From Burkholderia cepacia GG4 (GTDB taxonomy: Bacteria; Pseudomonadota; Gammaproteobacteria; Burkholderiales; Burkholderiaceae), in the NCBI RefSeq assembly GCF_000292915.1, contig NC_018514.1:2728001-2792000 (forward strand): DNA of 64,000 nt, written 5' to 3'. The position numbers and the translations under genes were made by a program. The notes beneath the pieces are model-generated. The model searched no databases, was not told the origin of the DNA, and saw only the letters and a list, made by a program, of their open reading frames with translations. Below are positions 52,318 to 62,164 of this stretch, one piece after another (the first letter of the stretch is position 1; the number at the start of each line of letters is the position of its first letter).

Positions 52318-54312
52318 CTATTTCGCCGACATCTTCCGCCACAGCGTCGTCTTGCTGATGCCGAGCATCGCGCACGCGCGATCGCGGTCGCCGCCGCACG
52401 CGTCGAGCACCGCGCGGATCTCGTCGGCTTCCGCGCGGCGGCGGCGCGCCTGGAGCGTCCGTGCGTCGTCGGCATCGGTATCGGTATCGGCCGCGTCGGG
52501 CGGCGCCGCGAACAACTCGGGCGCGATCGCCTGCAGCGCATCGGGCGCGAGCGCCGCGCACGCGGCGCCCGGATCGTTCTCGTCGACTTCCTCGGCCAGT
52601 TCCACCGCGATCCGCTCGACCACGTTCTGCAGTTCCCGCACGTTGCCGGGCCACCGGTAGCGCGCGAGCGTCGCCTGCGTCGCGTCGAGCACGCGCATGG
52701 CATCGCTGACCTCGCGCACGCGTTCGGCCAGCCGCGGCTCGCGCCGCGCGGCCTGCACGAGCAGCGTGGCCGCGAGCGCCGGAATGTCGGCGGCGCGCTC
52801 GCGCAGCGGCGGCAGGCCGACGTTCAGGATGTTGAGCCGGTAATAGAGATCGGCGCGGAACGTGCCGGCCTCCACGGCCGCGAGCAGCGGACGATGCGTC
52901 GCGGCGATCACGCGCACGTCGATGCGGATCGGCTCGGTCGAGCCGAGGCGGATCACCTCGCGCTCCTGCAACACGCGCAGCAGCCGGCTTTGCAGCGACG
53001 GCGGCATCTCGCCGATCTCGTCGAGAAACAGCGTGCCGCGGTGCGCGGCCTCGAACAGCCCGGTCTTGCCGCCGCGCCGCGCGCCGGTGAACGCGCCTTC
53101 CTCGTAGCCGAACAGCTCGCTCTCGAGCAGCGCTTCCGGAAACGCGCCGCAGTTGATCGCGACGAACGGATAGCTGCGCCGCACGGACAGCGCATGCAGG
53201 CTCTGCGCGATCATTTCCTTGCCGGTGCCGCTTTCGCCGAGCACGAGCACGGTCGCGTCGGATTTCGCGTAGCGGCGCACGAGATCGCGCGCGCGCGCCA
53301 TCGGCGCGGACGCGCCGATCACGTCGTCGAGCGTGTAGCGCGCGGCGAACTGCTGTGTGTTCGGCTGCGAGCGCAGCGCACGGTCGAGCCGTTCGACCGC
53401 GCGCGATTCCTGGAACGTCAGCACGCTGCCCGACGTGACGCCGCGATCGACGAGCGGCCCGCGATGCACGACGTAGCGCACGCCGCGCACGGTCGCGAGC
53501 GCGTCGCCGTCCTCGCCGCGCAGCGTGCGCAGCTCGGGCCGCAGGTCGACGAGCGCGCGGCCGACGGCCGCAGCGGGTTCGACCCCGAGCGCCGATGCGA
53601 GCCGCTCGTTGATGGCCTCGACGCGGCCGCGCGCGTCGAGTGCAACCACGCCGTCGCGCAGGTGCTGCAGCAGGTTGTCGAGCCGCTGGCGGCGAAACGC
53701 CTCGGCGTGCGTCGCGTACGCGACTTCGAGCGCCGTCTCGACAGCCTTGCGCACCGACGCGTGCGAATACAGGAACACCGCGCCCATGCCGGCGCTCGCC
53801 GCGAGATCGGTGACGAGGCCGGGGCCGACGATCGTCTCGATGCCGCGATCGTGCAGGTCGTGCACGCAGGCTTCCGCTTCCTGCGCGGACTGATATGACG
53901 CAAACTGCACGTCGAGACCGTAGGCGGCGACGAAGCGGCGCACTTCCGGTGGCGTCTCGCCGGCGCTGACGAGCGCGATCCGCGACGCGTCGCGCCGTGC
54001 GCGCGCGAGTGCCTGCATCACGTCGAAGCCGGTCGGCGACACGACTACGACCGGTACCTGCGCGCGTGTTTTCAGGAAGCCGCCGTTCGAGCCGGCCGCG
54101 ACGATCACGTCGGGCCGCGCGGTGCCGGCCTCCGCGATCGCGCTCAGCGCGTCTTCGTAAGCGCGCGTGACGATGCGCACGTCGGCGCGTTCGTCGAATT
54201 CGCCGGCGATCTCGCGAAACAGGTCGCGCAGGCGGCTGATGCCCATCGCCCAGATGCGCGGGCGCACCGCGCGGTCGGCCGGGCCGACGGGCTTGGTCGA
54301 GGAGAGGTCCAT
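52318..54312 (-). CDS. prpR: Propionate catabolism sigma54 regulator PrpR
   Basis: A 664-residue activator. Residues of about 1-200 are the PrpR_N sensor domain, which binds 2-methylcitrate in relatives. A PAS-like part ([29 protein letters not shown]) follows. The AAA+ domain has Walker [13 protein letters not shown], the loop [10 protein letters not shown] and [10 protein letters not shown]. The C-terminus is the Fis-type HTH ([34 protein letters not shown]). It diverges from prpB. UAS-like ATTTCA repeats lie between them, overlapping its own upstream region. Confidence 0.95.
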   Translation of the reverse strand: MDLSSTKPVGPADRAVRPRIWAMGISRLRDLFREIAGEFDERADVRIVTRAYEDALSAIAEAGTARPDVIVAAGSNGGFLKTRAQVPVVVVSPTGFDVMQALARARRDASRIALVSAGETPPEVRRFVAAYGLDVQFASYQSAQEAEACVHDLHDRGIETIVGPGLVTDLAASAGMGAVFLYSHASVRKAVETALEVAYATHAEAFRRQRLDNLLQHLRDGVVALDARGRVEAINERLASALGVEPAAAVGRALVDLRPELRTLRGEDGDALATVRGVRYVVHRGPLVDRGVTSGSVLTFQESRAVERLDRALRSQPNTQQFAARYTLDDVIGASAPMARARDLVRRYAKSDATVLVLGESGTGKEMIAQSLHALSVRRSYPFVAINCGAFPEALLESELFGYEEGAFTGARRGGKTGLFEAAHRGTLFLDEIGEMPPSLQSRLLRVLQEREVIRLGSTEPIRIDVRVIAATHRPLLAAVEAGTFRADLYYRLNILNVGLPPLRERAADIPALAATLLVQAARREPRLAERVREVSDAMRVLDATQATLARYRWPGNVRELQNVVERIAVELAEEVDENDPGAACAALAPDALQAIAPELFAAPPDAADTDTDADDARTLQARRRRAEADEIRAVLDACGGDRDRACAMLGISKTTLWRKMSAK

Positions 54313-54334
54313 GACGATCGATTATGCGCGTGCG

Positions 54335-54373
54335 ATTTCATTTTTGAAATATGAAATTGCCAAATTGAAATCT
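54335..54373. promoter_or_regulatory. UAS-like ATTTCA/TGAAAT repeats of the prp cluster
   Basis: A perfect palindrome ATTTCA-TTTT-TGAAAT at 54335-54350 is followed by two further GAAAT boxes up to about 54373. They lie roughly 65-100 bases upstream of the prpB sigma54 promoter, the position expected for PrpR binding. Confidence 0.6.
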
Positions 54374-54436
54374 CCGGACGATGCAGCGCCCGCGCCGGTT
54401 ACTTAAGAATCAGTGGGTTAGCCGTGTTTCGCGAGC

Positions 54437-54452
54437 TGGCCCGGTCCTTGCT
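54437..54452 (+). promoter_or_regulatory. Sigma54 promoter of prpB
   Basis: TGGCCCGGTCCTTGCT, a close match to TGGCACG-N4-TTGCA with the -24 GG and -12 GC correctly spaced. The prpB start is 31 bases beyond it. Confidence 0.85.
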
Positions 54453-54482
54453 GGTAATGGGCATTCCCTCAGGAGGCCGTTC

Positions 54483-55376
54483 ATGAGCAATACGCATCTT
54501 CAGAGCGCCGGCGCGAAATTCCGCGCGGCAGTCGCGGCCGAGCAGCCGCTGCAGGTGGTCGGCGCGATCACCGCGTACGCGGCCAAGATGGCGCAGGCCG
54601 TCGGCTTCAAGGCCGTCTACCTGTCGGGCGGCGGCGTCGCAGCGAATTCGCTCGGCATCCCCGATCTCGGCATCAGCACGATGGAAGATGTGCTGATCGA
54701 CGCGAACCGGATCACCAACGCGACCGACCTGCCGCTGCTGGTCGACATCGACACGGGCTGGGGCGGCGCATTCAACATCGCGCGCACGGTCCGCTCGTTC
54801 ATCAAGGCCGGCGTCGCGGCCGTGCACCTCGAGGACCAGGTCGGCCAGAAGCGCTGCGGCCACCGTCCGGGCAAGGAGGTCGTGCCGGCCGACGAAATGG
54901 CCGATCGCATCAAGGCCGCGGTCGATGCGCGCACCGACGACCAGTTCGTGATCATGGCGCGCACCGACGCGGCCGCCGCCGAAGGGATCGACTCGGCGAT
55001 CGAGCGCGCGGTGGCTTACGTCGAAGCCGGCGCGGACATGATCTTCCCGGAAGCGATGAAATCGCTCGACGACTACCGCCGCTTCAAGGCCGCCGTGAAG
55101 GTGCCGATCCTCGCGAACCTGACCGAGTTCGGCTCGACGCCGCTGTTCACGCTCGACGAACTGCGCGAGGCGAACGTCGACATCGCGCTTTACTGCTGCG
55201 GCGCGTATCGCGCGATGAACAAGGCCGCGCTGAATTTCTACGAGACGCTGCGCCGCGACGGCACGCAGAAGGCCGCCGTGCCGACGATGCAGACCCGCGC
55301 CGAGCTGTACGACTTCCTCGGCTATCACGCGTACGAGCGGAAGCTCGACGAACTGTTCGCGCAGGGCAAGAAGTAA
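54483..55376 (+). CDS. prpB: 2-methylisocitrate lyase
   Basis: A 297-residue lyase of the isocitrate-lyase/PEP-mutase family. The catalytic loop is [20 protein letters not shown], including the KRCGH motif. Further family signatures are [25 protein letters not shown] and [15 protein letters not shown]. It splits 2-methylisocitrate to succinate and pyruvate, the last step of the methylcitrate cycle. AGGAGG lies just before ATG 54483, and a sigma54 promoter lies at 54437. A 49-bp hairpin repeat array separates it from prpC. Confidence 0.95.
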   Translation: MSNTHLQSAGAKFRAAVAAEQPLQVVGAITAYAAKMAQAVGFKAVYLSGGGVAANSLGIPDLGISTMEDVLIDANRITNATDLPLLVDIDTGWGGAFNIARTVRSFIKAGVAAVHLEDQVGQKRCGHRPGKEVVPADEMADRIKAAVDARTDDQFVIMARTDAAAAEGIDSAIERAVAYVEAGADMIFPEAMKSLDDYRRFKAAVKVPILANLTEFGSTPLFTLDELREANVDIALYCCGAYRAMNKAALNFYETLRRDGTQKAAVPTMQTRAELYDFLGYHAYERKLDELFAQGKK

Positions 55377-55735
55377 CGCGGCTCGCGCGCCGGGACTCGT
55401 ATCCCGGAACGCATTGCATGAAGCCGGGCCGCGCGCCGATGCGCCGGGCCCGGCCGAGATCCGGCTTTGCATGGGACCGGACCAGGCGTTGAAGCGCCAA
55501 GTCGGGTCGACCGCGAAGCATGGGACCGGACCAAGCGCTGAGGCACCAAGTCGGGTCGACCGCGAAGCATGGGACCGGACTAAGCGCTGAAGCGCTAAGT
55601 CGGGTCGACCGCGAAGCATGGGACCGGACTAAGCGCTGAAGCGCTAAGTCGGGTCGACCGCGAAGCATGGGACCGGACTAAGCGCTGAAGCGCTAAGTCC
55701 GGTCGACACAGAGACACCTATTGGAGAACGGAAAC
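55377..55735 (+). other. prpB-prpC intergenic region with five hairpin repeats
   Basis: This 360-base gap holds the five-unit 49-bp array at 55469-55713. The remaining bases include the prpC ribosome site GGAGA and no gene. No terminator is seen, so a prpB-prpC transcript would carry the repeats. Confidence 0.6.
55469..55713 (+). repeat. Five-copy 49-bp hairpin repeat upstream of prpC
   Basis: Units start at 55469, 55518, 55567, 55616 and 55665 with an exact 49-base period. Each unit opens with GCATGGGACC, then an inverted repeat of two arms of about 15 bases around a short GA loop, and ends in GTCGACC-GCGAA. Unit 5 is slightly changed at its end. Units 3 and 4 are identical; units 1 and 2 carry changes, some of which keep the stem paired. 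The array lies in the prpB-prpC spacer, after the prpB stop. Confidence 0.9.
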
Positions 55736-56908
55736 ATGAGCGAGACGAAAGACGCAGCAGCACCGGCCGCCGCAGGCGCCTTCAAGCCGAAGAAGTCGGT
55801 GGCGCTGTCGGGCGTGACGGCGGGCAACACGGCGCTGTGCACGGTCGGCAAGACCGGCAACGACCTGCACTACCGCGGCTACGACATTCTCGACGTCGCC
55901 GAATCGTGCGAGTTCGAGGAAATCGCACACCTGCTCGTGCACGGCACGCTCCCGAACCTGACCGAACTGGCCGCGTACAAGACCAAGCTGCGCGCGATGC
56001 GCGGCCTGCCGAACGCACTGAAGGCCGCGCTCGAGCAGATCCCGGCTTCCGCTCACCCGATGGACGTGATGCGCACCGGCGTGTCGGTGCTCGGCACGGT
56101 GCTGCCGGAGAAGGACGACCACAACCTGCCGGGCGCGCGCGACATCGCCGACCGCCTGATGGCATCGCTCGGCTCGATCCTGCTGTACTGGTATCACTTC
56201 TCGCACAACGGCAAGCGCATCGAGACGGAAACCGACGATGACTCGATCGGCGGCCATTTCCTGCACCTGCTGCACGGCAAGACGCCGTCGAAGTCGTGGG
56301 TCGACGCGATGCACACGTCGCTGATCCTGTACGCGGAGCACGAGTTCAACGCATCGACCTTCACCGGCCGCGTGATCGCGGGCACGGGCTCGGACATCTA
56401 CTCGGCGATCACCGGCGCGATCGGCGCGCTGCGCGGGCCGAAGCACGGCGGCGCGAACGAAGTCGCGTATGAAATCCAGAGCCGCTACACCTCGCCGGAC
56501 GACGCCGAAGCCGACATCCGCCGCCGCGTCGAGAACAAGGAAGTCGTGATCGGCTTCGGCCACCCGGTCTACACGATCTCCGATCCGCGCAACAAGGTGA
56601 TCAAGGGCGTCGCGCACAAGCTGTCGAAGGAAGCGGGCGACCTGAAGCTGTACAACATCGCCGAGCGCCTCGAATCGGTGATGTGGGAAGCGAAGAAGAT
56701 GTTCCCGAACCTCGACTGGTTCAGCGCCGTGTCGTATCACATGATGGGCGTGCCGACCGCGATGTTCACGCCGCTGTTCGTGATCTCGCGCACGTCGGGC
56801 TGGAGCGCGCACATCATCGAGCAGCGCATCGACAACAAGATCATCCGCCCGAGCGCGAACTACACGGGTCCGGAAGACCTGCAGTTCGTGCCGATCGAGA
56901 AGCGCTGA
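55736..56908 (+). CDS. prpC: 2-methylcitrate synthase
   Basis: A 390-residue citrate-synthase-family enzyme. It has [30 protein letters not shown] N-terminal motif (here [19 protein letters not shown]), the [15 protein letters not shown] segment and [19 protein letters not shown], with the catalytic His and Asp residues in place. It condenses propionyl-CoA with oxaloacetate, the first reaction of the methylcitrate cycle. ATG 55736 has GGAGA upstream; a TTG 15 bases earlier is an alternative. It is followed by acnD after 81 bases. Confidence 0.95.
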   Translation: MSETKDAAAPAAAGAFKPKKSVALSGVTAGNTALCTVGKTGNDLHYRGYDILDVAESCEFEEIAHLLVHGTLPNLTELAAYKTKLRAMRGLPNALKAALEQIPASAHPMDVMRTGVSVLGTVLPEKDDHNLPGARDIADRLMASLGSILLYWYHFSHNGKRIETETDDDSIGGHFLHLLHGKTPSKSWVDAMHTSLILYAEHEFNASTFTGRVIAGTGSDIYSAITGAIGALRGPKHGGANEVAYEIQSRYTSPDDAEADIRRRVENKEVVIGFGHPVYTISDPRNKVIKGVAHKLSKEAGDLKLYNIAERLESVMWEAKKMFPNLDWFSAVSYHMMGVPTAMFTPLFVISRTSGWSAHIIEQRIDNKIIRPSANYTGPEDLQFVPIEKR

Positions 56909-56989
56909 TCGCCCGCCGCGCGCACCGGCGCCCGTGATGCGGGCCGCCGGCGCGCGCGGAACGTCTTACCCCGAATTCCGCCCCACATC

Positions 56990-59584
56990 ATGAATACCGC
57001 CAACCGCAAACCCCTGCCCGGCACGTCGCTGGACTACTTCGACGCGCGTGCCGCGGTCGAAGCGATCGCACCCGGCGCGTACGACACGCTGCCGTACACG
57101 TCGCGCGTGCTCGCCGAAAACCTCGTGCGCCGCGCCGATCCGGCGATCCTCGCCGATTCGCTGAAGCAGATCATCGAGCGCAAGCGCGAGCGCGACTTCC
57201 CGTGGTTCCCGGCGCGCGTGGTGTGCCACGACATCCTCGGCCAGACGGCGCTCGTCGACCTCGCGGGCCTGCGCGACGCGATCGCGGAGCGCGGCGGCGA
57301 CCCGGCGAAGGTGAACCCGGTCGTGCCCGTGCAGCTGATCGTCGACCACTCGCTCGCCGTCGAGTGCGGCGGCTTCGATCCGGACGCGTTCGCGAAGAAC
57401 CGCGCGATCGAGGATCGTCGCAACGAGGATCGCTTCCACTTCATCGAATGGACCAAGCAGTCGTTCGAGAACGTCGACGTGATCCCGCCGGGCAACGGCA
57501 TCATGCACCAGATCAACCTGGAGAAGATGTCGCCGGTGATCCAGGCACAGGACGGCGTCGCGTATCCGGACACCTGCGTCGGCACCGACAGCCACACGCC
57601 GCACGTCGACGCGCTCGGCGTGATCGCGATCGGCGTCGGCGGCCTGGAGGCGGAGAACGTGATGCTCGGCCGCGCATCGTGGATGCGCCTGCCCGACATC
57701 GTCGGCGTCGAGCTGACCGGCAAGCGCCAGCCCGGCATCACCGCGACCGACGTCGTGCTCGCGCTGACCGAGTTCCTGCGCAAGGAAAAGGTGGTCGGCG
57801 CATATCTGGAATTCCGCGGTGCGGGCGCGGCGAGCCTCACGCTCGGCGACCGCGCGACGATCTCGAACATGGCGCCCGAATATGGCGCGACGGCCGCGAT
57901 GTTCTTCATCGATGGCCAGACGACCGACTACCTGCGCCTCACCGGCCGCAGCGACGAACAGGTGAAGCTGGTCGAGACCTATGCGAAGGCGGCGGGCCTG
58001 TGGGCCGATACGCTGAACAATGCGCAGTACGAGCGCACGCTGACGTTCGACCTGTCGAGCGTGGTGCGCAACATGGCCGGCCCGTCGAACCCGCACAAGC
58101 GGCTGCCGACGTCCGACCTCGCCGCGCGCGGGATCGCCGGCGCGTGGGAAGAGAAGGCGGGCGAGATGCCCGACGGTGCGGTGATCATCGCCGCGATCAC
58201 GAGCTGCACGAACACCAGCAACCCGCGCAATGTGATTGCAGCCGCCTTGCTCGCGCGCAACGCGAACGCGAAGGGCCTCACGCGCAAGCCGTGGGTGAAG
58301 AGCTCGCTCGCGCCGGGATCGAAGGCGGTCGAGCTGTATCTGGAAGAAGCGAACCTGCTGCCGGAACTCGAGAAGCTCGGCTTCGGCATCGTCGCGTTCG
58401 CGTGCACGACCTGCAACGGGATGTCGGGCGCGCTCGATCCGAAGATCCAGCAGGAGATCGTCGACCGCGACCTGTACGCGACGGCCGTGCTGTCCGGCAA
58501 CCGCAACTTCGACGGCCGCATCCATCCGTATGCAAAGCAGGCGTTCCTCGCGTCGCCGCCGCTCGTCGTCGCGTATGCGATCGCCGGCACGATCCGCTTC
58601 GACATCGAGAAGGACGTGCTCGGTCACGACCCGGACGGCAAGCCCGTCACGCTGAAGGACATCTGGCCGACCGACGAGGAGATCGATGCGATCGTCGCGT
58701 CGAGCGTGAAGCCCGAGCAGTTCCGCAAGGTCTACGAGCCGATGTTCGCGCGCACGGCCGATGCCGGCGAGCGCGCGGCGCCGCTGTACGACTGGCGCGC
58801 GCAGAGCACCTACATCCGCCGTCCGCCGTACTGGGAAGGCGCGCTGGCCGGCGAACGCACGCTCAAGGGCATGCGCCCGCTCGCGGTGCTCGGCGACAAC
58901 ATCACGACCGACCACCTGTCGCCGTCGAACGCGATCCTCGCGAACAGCGCGGCCGGTGAGTACCTGGCCAAGATGGGCCTGCCGGAAGAAGACTTCAACT
59001 CGTACGCGACGCACCGGGGAGACCACCTGACCGCGCAGCGCGCGACCTTCGCGAACCCGACGCTGATCAACGAGATGGCGGTGGTCGACGGCGCGGTGAA
59101 GAAGGGCTCGCTCGCGCGCGTCGAGCCGGAAGGCCAGGTCATGCGGATGTGGGAAGCGATCGAGACCTACATGAATCGCAAGCAGCCGCTGATCGTGATC
59201 GCCGGCGCCGACTACGGCCAGGGCTCGTCGCGCGACTGGGCCGCGAAGGGCGTGCGGCTCGCGGGCGTCGAGGTGATCGTCGCCGAAGGGTTCGAGCGGA
59301 TCCACCGCACGAACCTGATCGGGATGGGCGTGCTGCCGCTCGAGTTCAAGCCGGGCACGAACCGCACCACGCTCGGCATCGACGGCACCGAGACCTTCGA
59401 CGTGATCGGCGAGCGCACGCCGCGCGCCGATCTCACGCTGGTGATTCACCGCAAGAACGGCGAACGCGTCGAGGTACCGGTGACGTGCCGGCTCGATACG
59501 GCCGAGGAAGTGTCGATCTACGACGCGGGCGGCGTGCTGCAGCGTTTCGCGCAGGACTTCCTCGAATCGTCGCAGGCGGCATGA
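56990..59584 (+). CDS. acnD: 2-methylcitrate dehydratase, Fe/S-dependent (AcnD)
   Basis: An 864-residue aconitase-family protein. Iron-sulfur ligands lie in ITSCTNTSNPRN and ACTTCNGMSG. The N-terminal segment PGTSLDYFDARAAVEAI and the SRDWAAKGVRLAGVEVI C-terminal part match AcnD. It dehydrates 2-methylcitrate to an aconitate isomer that needs PrpF for further conversion, in place of PrpD. The stop TGA overlaps an ATG at 59581-59584 in the prpF frame. Operon position after prpC is as in other acnD-prpF bacteria. Confidence 0.96.
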   Translation: MNTANRKPLPGTSLDYFDARAAVEAIAPGAYDTLPYTSRVLAENLVRRADPAILADSLKQIIERKRERDFPWFPARVVCHDILGQTALVDLAGLRDAIAERGGDPAKVNPVVPVQLIVDHSLAVECGGFDPDAFAKNRAIEDRRNEDRFHFIEWTKQSFENVDVIPPGNGIMHQINLEKMSPVIQAQDGVAYPDTCVGTDSHTPHVDALGVIAIGVGGLEAENVMLGRASWMRLPDIVGVELTGKRQPGITATDVVLALTEFLRKEKVVGAYLEFRGAGAASLTLGDRATISNMAPEYGATAAMFFIDGQTTDYLRLTGRSDEQVKLVETYAKAAGLWADTLNNAQYERTLTFDLSSVVRNMAGPSNPHKRLPTSDLAARGIAGAWEEKAGEMPDGAVIIAAITSCTNTSNPRNVIAAALLARNANAKGLTRKPWVKSSLAPGSKAVELYLEEANLLPELEKLGFGIVAFACTTCNGMSGALDPKIQQEIVDRDLYATAVLSGNRNFDGRIHPYAKQAFLASPPLVVAYAIAGTIRFDIEKDVLGHDPDGKPVTLKDIWPTDEEIDAIVASSVKPEQFRKVYEPMFARTADAGERAAPLYDWRAQSTYIRRPPYWEGALAGERTLKGMRPLAVLGDNITTDHLSPSNAILANSAAGEYLAKMGLPEEDFNSYATHRGDHLTAQRATFANPTLINEMAVVDGAVKKGSLARVEPEGQVMRMWEAIETYMNRKQPLIVIAGADYGQGSSRDWAAKGVRLAGVEVIVAEGFERIHRTNLIGMGVLPLEFKPGTNRTTLGIDGTETFDVIGERTPRADLTLVIHRKNGERVEVPVTCRLDTAEEVSIYDAGGVLQRFAQDFLESSQAA

Positions 59585-59610
59585 CCGGGTCACACAGGGA
59601 TAACGCAAAC

Positions 59611-60801
59611 ATGGCTCACATTCCTCAAATCAGGATTCCGGCGACTTACATCCGCGGCGGCACCAGCAAGGGCGTGTTCTTCCGGCTGCAGGACCTGCCG
59701 GACGCCGCGCAGGCGCCGGGCGCCGCGCGCGACGCGCTGCTGCTGCGCGTGATCGGCAGCCCCGATCCGTACGGCAAGCAGATCGACGGGATGGGCGGCG
59801 CGACGTCGTCCACCAGCAAGACGGTGATCGTGTCGAAGAGCACGCGGCCCGGCCACGACGTCGACTACCTGTTCGGGCAGGTCGCGATCGACAAGGCGTT
59901 CGTCGACTGGACCGGCAACTGCGGCAACCTGTCGGCGGCGGTCGGCCCGTTCGCGATCAGCGGCGGCCTCGTGGAGGCGTCGCGCGTGCCGCGCGACGGC
60001 GTCGCGACCGTGCGGATCTGGCAGGCGAACATCGGCAAGACGATCGTTGCGCACGTGCCGATCACGAACGGCGCGGTGCAGGAGACGGGTGATTTCGAGC
60101 TGGATGGCGTCACGTTCCCGGCCGCCGAAGTGCAGCTCGAATTCATGGACCCGGCTGCCGACGAAGAAGGCTCGGGCGGGTCGATGTTCCCGACCGGCAA
60201 CCTCGTCGACGATCTGGTGGTGCCCGGCATCGGCACGCTGAAGGCGACGATGATCAACGCGGGGATTCCGACCATCTTCGTCGAGGCCGAAGCGATCGGC
60301 TACACGGGCACGGAGCTGCAGGACGCGATCAATGGCGACGCGAAGGCGCTCGAGAAGTTCGAGACGATCCGCGCGCACGGCGCGCTGCGCATGGGCCTGA
60401 TCGACACGCTCGACGAGATCGCGACGCGCCAGCACACGCCGAAGGTCGCGTTCGTCGCGAAGCCGGCCGACTATGTCGCGTCGAGCGGCAAGCGCGTGAA
60501 CGCGGGCGATGTCGACCTGCTGGTGCGCGCGATGTCGATGGGCAAGCTGCACCACGCGATGATGGGCACGGCGGCGGTCGCGATCGGTACGGCTGCGGCG
60601 ATTCCCGGCACGCTGGTCAATCTCGCGGCGGGCGGCGGCGAACGCAACGCGGTGCGCTTCGGGCATCCGTCGGGCACGCTGCGCGTCGGCGCGGAAGCCC
60701 GGCTCGAGAACGGCGAATGGACCGTCACGAAGGCGATCATGAGCCGCAGCGCACGCGTGCTGATGGAAGGCTGGGTGCGCGTGCCGGGCGACGCGTTCTG
60801 A
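59611..60801 (+). CDS. prpF: 2-methylaconitate cis-trans isomerase PrpF
   Basis: A 396-residue PrpF. It begins MAHIPQIRIPATYIRGGTSKGVFFRL, the typical start; an earlier ATG at 59581 overlaps the acnD stop. TGNCGNLSAAVGPFAI is the conserved second segment, and the GEARLENGEWTV-type C-terminus is complete. It converts the AcnD product into the isomer that aconitase hydrates to 2-methylisocitrate. It is a diaminopimelate-epimerase-fold protein. A terminator follows at 60850-60885, ending the prp operon. Confidence 0.96.
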   Translation: MAHIPQIRIPATYIRGGTSKGVFFRLQDLPDAAQAPGAARDALLLRVIGSPDPYGKQIDGMGGATSSTSKTVIVSKSTRPGHDVDYLFGQVAIDKAFVDWTGNCGNLSAAVGPFAISGGLVEASRVPRDGVATVRIWQANIGKTIVAHVPITNGAVQETGDFELDGVTFPAAEVQLEFMDPAADEEGSGGSMFPTGNLVDDLVVPGIGTLKATMINAGIPTIFVEAEAIGYTGTELQDAINGDAKALEKFETIRAHGALRMGLIDTLDEIATRQHTPKVAFVAKPADYVASSGKRVNAGDVDLLVRAMSMGKLHHAMMGTAAVAIGTAAAIPGTLVNLAAGGGERNAVRFGHPSGTLRVGAEARLENGEWTVTKAIMSRSARVLMEGWVRVPGDAF

Positions 60802-60849
60802 CGCTCGACGGTTCGTGCGCGCGAGCTGGCGCGGCTGAAGCTTGACCCG

Positions 60850-60885
60850 ATCCCTGCGCAGCGAATCCGCTACGCAGGGATTTTT
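60850..60885 (+). terminator. Terminator of the prp operon
   Basis: Nine-base stem ATCCCTGCG / CGCAGGGAT around a 14-base loop, then TTTTT. It lies about 50 bases past the prpF stop. Confidence 0.88.
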
Positions 60886-60962
60886 CGTTTGATGCATGCG
60901 TGGCGGCGCCGAGGCGATGAGCAAAGCATCGGACCGGCGCGCTAACGCTGGTTTACCGCAAG

Positions 60963-61103
60963 GGATGGGATCTGCGTAAGCGCCAAGGCGCTAATGCGGG
61001 TCGACCGCGAAGCATGGGACCTGCGTAAGCGCTAAAGCGCTAACGCGGGTCGACCGCGAAGCATGGGACCCACGTAAGCGCTAAAGCGCTAACGTGGGTC
61101 GAC
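60963..61103 (+). repeat. Three-copy 49-bp hairpin repeat upstream of the racemase-like gene
   Basis: Units start at 60963, 61012 and 61061 (49-base period). They share the frame of the prpC array: ATGGGA(C/T)C, inverted arms around AA, then GGTCGACCGCGAA. The outer arm bases differ (TGCGT/ACGCG and CACGT/ACGTG here, GGACT/AGTCC in prpC unit 5) in a way that keeps the stem paired. The last unit ends in GTCGAC just before the next gene's AGGAG site. Confidence 0.88.
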
Positions 61104-61114
61104 AGGAGAATCGT

Positions 61115-62164
61115 ATGTCGCTTGGTGCCCCGCTTTCCAGCGTCCATATCGTCGAATTCGAAGGTCTCGGCCCCGGCCCGCTCGCAGGCTGGATGCTCGC
61201 CGGGATGGGGGCGCGCATCACGCTGATCGCGCGCCCGGCCGGCCGAACGAGCGCGCCGGATGCACTGCAGGGGCGCGATGGCGACCTGTTGCGCGAAGGC
61301 AAGACGATCGTCGAACTCGATCTGAAGTCGCCGGCCGGCCGCGACGCGGCGCTCGCGCTGATCGCGCAGGCCGACGCGCTGATCGAAGGGCTGCGGCCCG
61401 GCGTGATGGAGCGCCTCGGCCTCGGGCCCGACGAGTGCGCACGCCGCAATCCGAAGCTCGTGTATGGGCGGATGACCGGCTGGGGCCAGCACGGGCCGCT
61501 CGCGACGGCCGCCGGACATGACCTGAACTACGTCGCGCTGACGGGGCTGCTGTCGCTGTCAGCGCCGCGCGACGGCCGGCCCGGCGTGCCGCCGACGGTC
61601 GTCGGCGATGCGGGCGGCGCGCTCGGGCTCGCGTTCGGGATCGTCTGCGCGCTGTTCGACGTGCGCGGCGGCGGCCCGGGGCGCGTGGTCGACGGCGCGA
61701 TCGTCGACATCGTGTCGATGCTCGGTTCGCTCGCGCTGTGGGCGCGCGCGAACGGGCAGCTCGACGGTGCGCAGCCGAGCCTCTTTCACGATGCGCCGTT
61801 CTATGACGTGTACCGCTGCGCGGACGACGAATGCGTGACGATCGGCGCGCTCGAGCCGCCGTTCTATGCGCTGCTGGTCGAACGGCTCGGGTTGACCGAC
61901 GTCGATCCGGCGTCCCAATACGATCGCGCGCGCTGGCCCGCGCTGAAGGTGCGTTTCGCGGAGGTATTCGCGCAGCAGCCGTCCGCGCACTGGCGCACGC
62001 TGCTCGAAGGTACCGACGCGTGCTTTGCGCCGGTGCTGAGCGTGGCCGACGCGGTGGAGCATCCGCACAATGCGGCGCGCGGGATTTACCGTACCGACGC
62101 GAATGGCAATATTCGGGCGCGCGTGGCGCCGCGGTTCCTGCCGTTGACGGGGGAAAAGGGTTGA
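61115..62164 (+). CDS. CaiB/BaiF CoA-transferase family protein, alpha-methylacyl-CoA racemase type
   Basis: A 349-residue class III CoA-transferase-fold protein. AMACR-like catalytic signatures are AGHDLNYVALTGLLS (His region) and TVVGDAGGALGLAFG (Asp). These residues correspond to the catalytic His and Asp of methylacyl-CoA racemases. The reaction would epimerise 2-methylacyl-CoA, feeding branched acyl chains into beta-oxidation, which yields propionyl-CoA for the neighbouring prp cycle (inference). AGGAG lies before ATG 61115. Its upstream sequence holds three 49-bp repeats shared with the prpC upstream region. Confidence 0.85.
   Translation: MSLGAPLSSVHIVEFEGLGPGPLAGWMLAGMGARITLIARPAGRTSAPDALQGRDGDLLREGKTIVELDLKSPAGRDAALALIAQADALIEGLRPGVMERLGLGPDECARRNPKLVYGRMTGWGQHGPLATAAGHDLNYVALTGLLSLSAPRDGRPGVPPTVVGDAGGALGLAFGIVCALFDVRGGGPGRVVDGAIVDIVSMLGSLALWARANGQLDGAQPSLFHDAPFYDVYRCADDECVTIGALEPPFYALLVERLGLTDVDPASQYDRARWPALKVRFAEVFAQQPSAHWRTLLEGTDACFAPVLSVADAVEHPHNAARGIYRTDANGNIRARVAPRFLPLTGEKG

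Larger units (their letters stand above)
60802..61114 (+). other. Region between prpF and the racemase-like gene, with repeats
   Basis: About 310 bases holding the prp terminator (60850-60885) and a three-unit 49-bp hairpin array (60963-61103). No gene is supported. Confidence 0.6.

Noticed and set aside
55469..55713. Possible CRISPR array or coding repeat
   Set aside because: The whole 49-base unit is repeated without unique spacers, and the period is not a multiple of three, so it is a tandem hairpin repeat.
56966..59608. Long open minus-strand frame over acnD
   Set aside because: Mirror frame of a clear acnD gene, with no ribosome site or family match.
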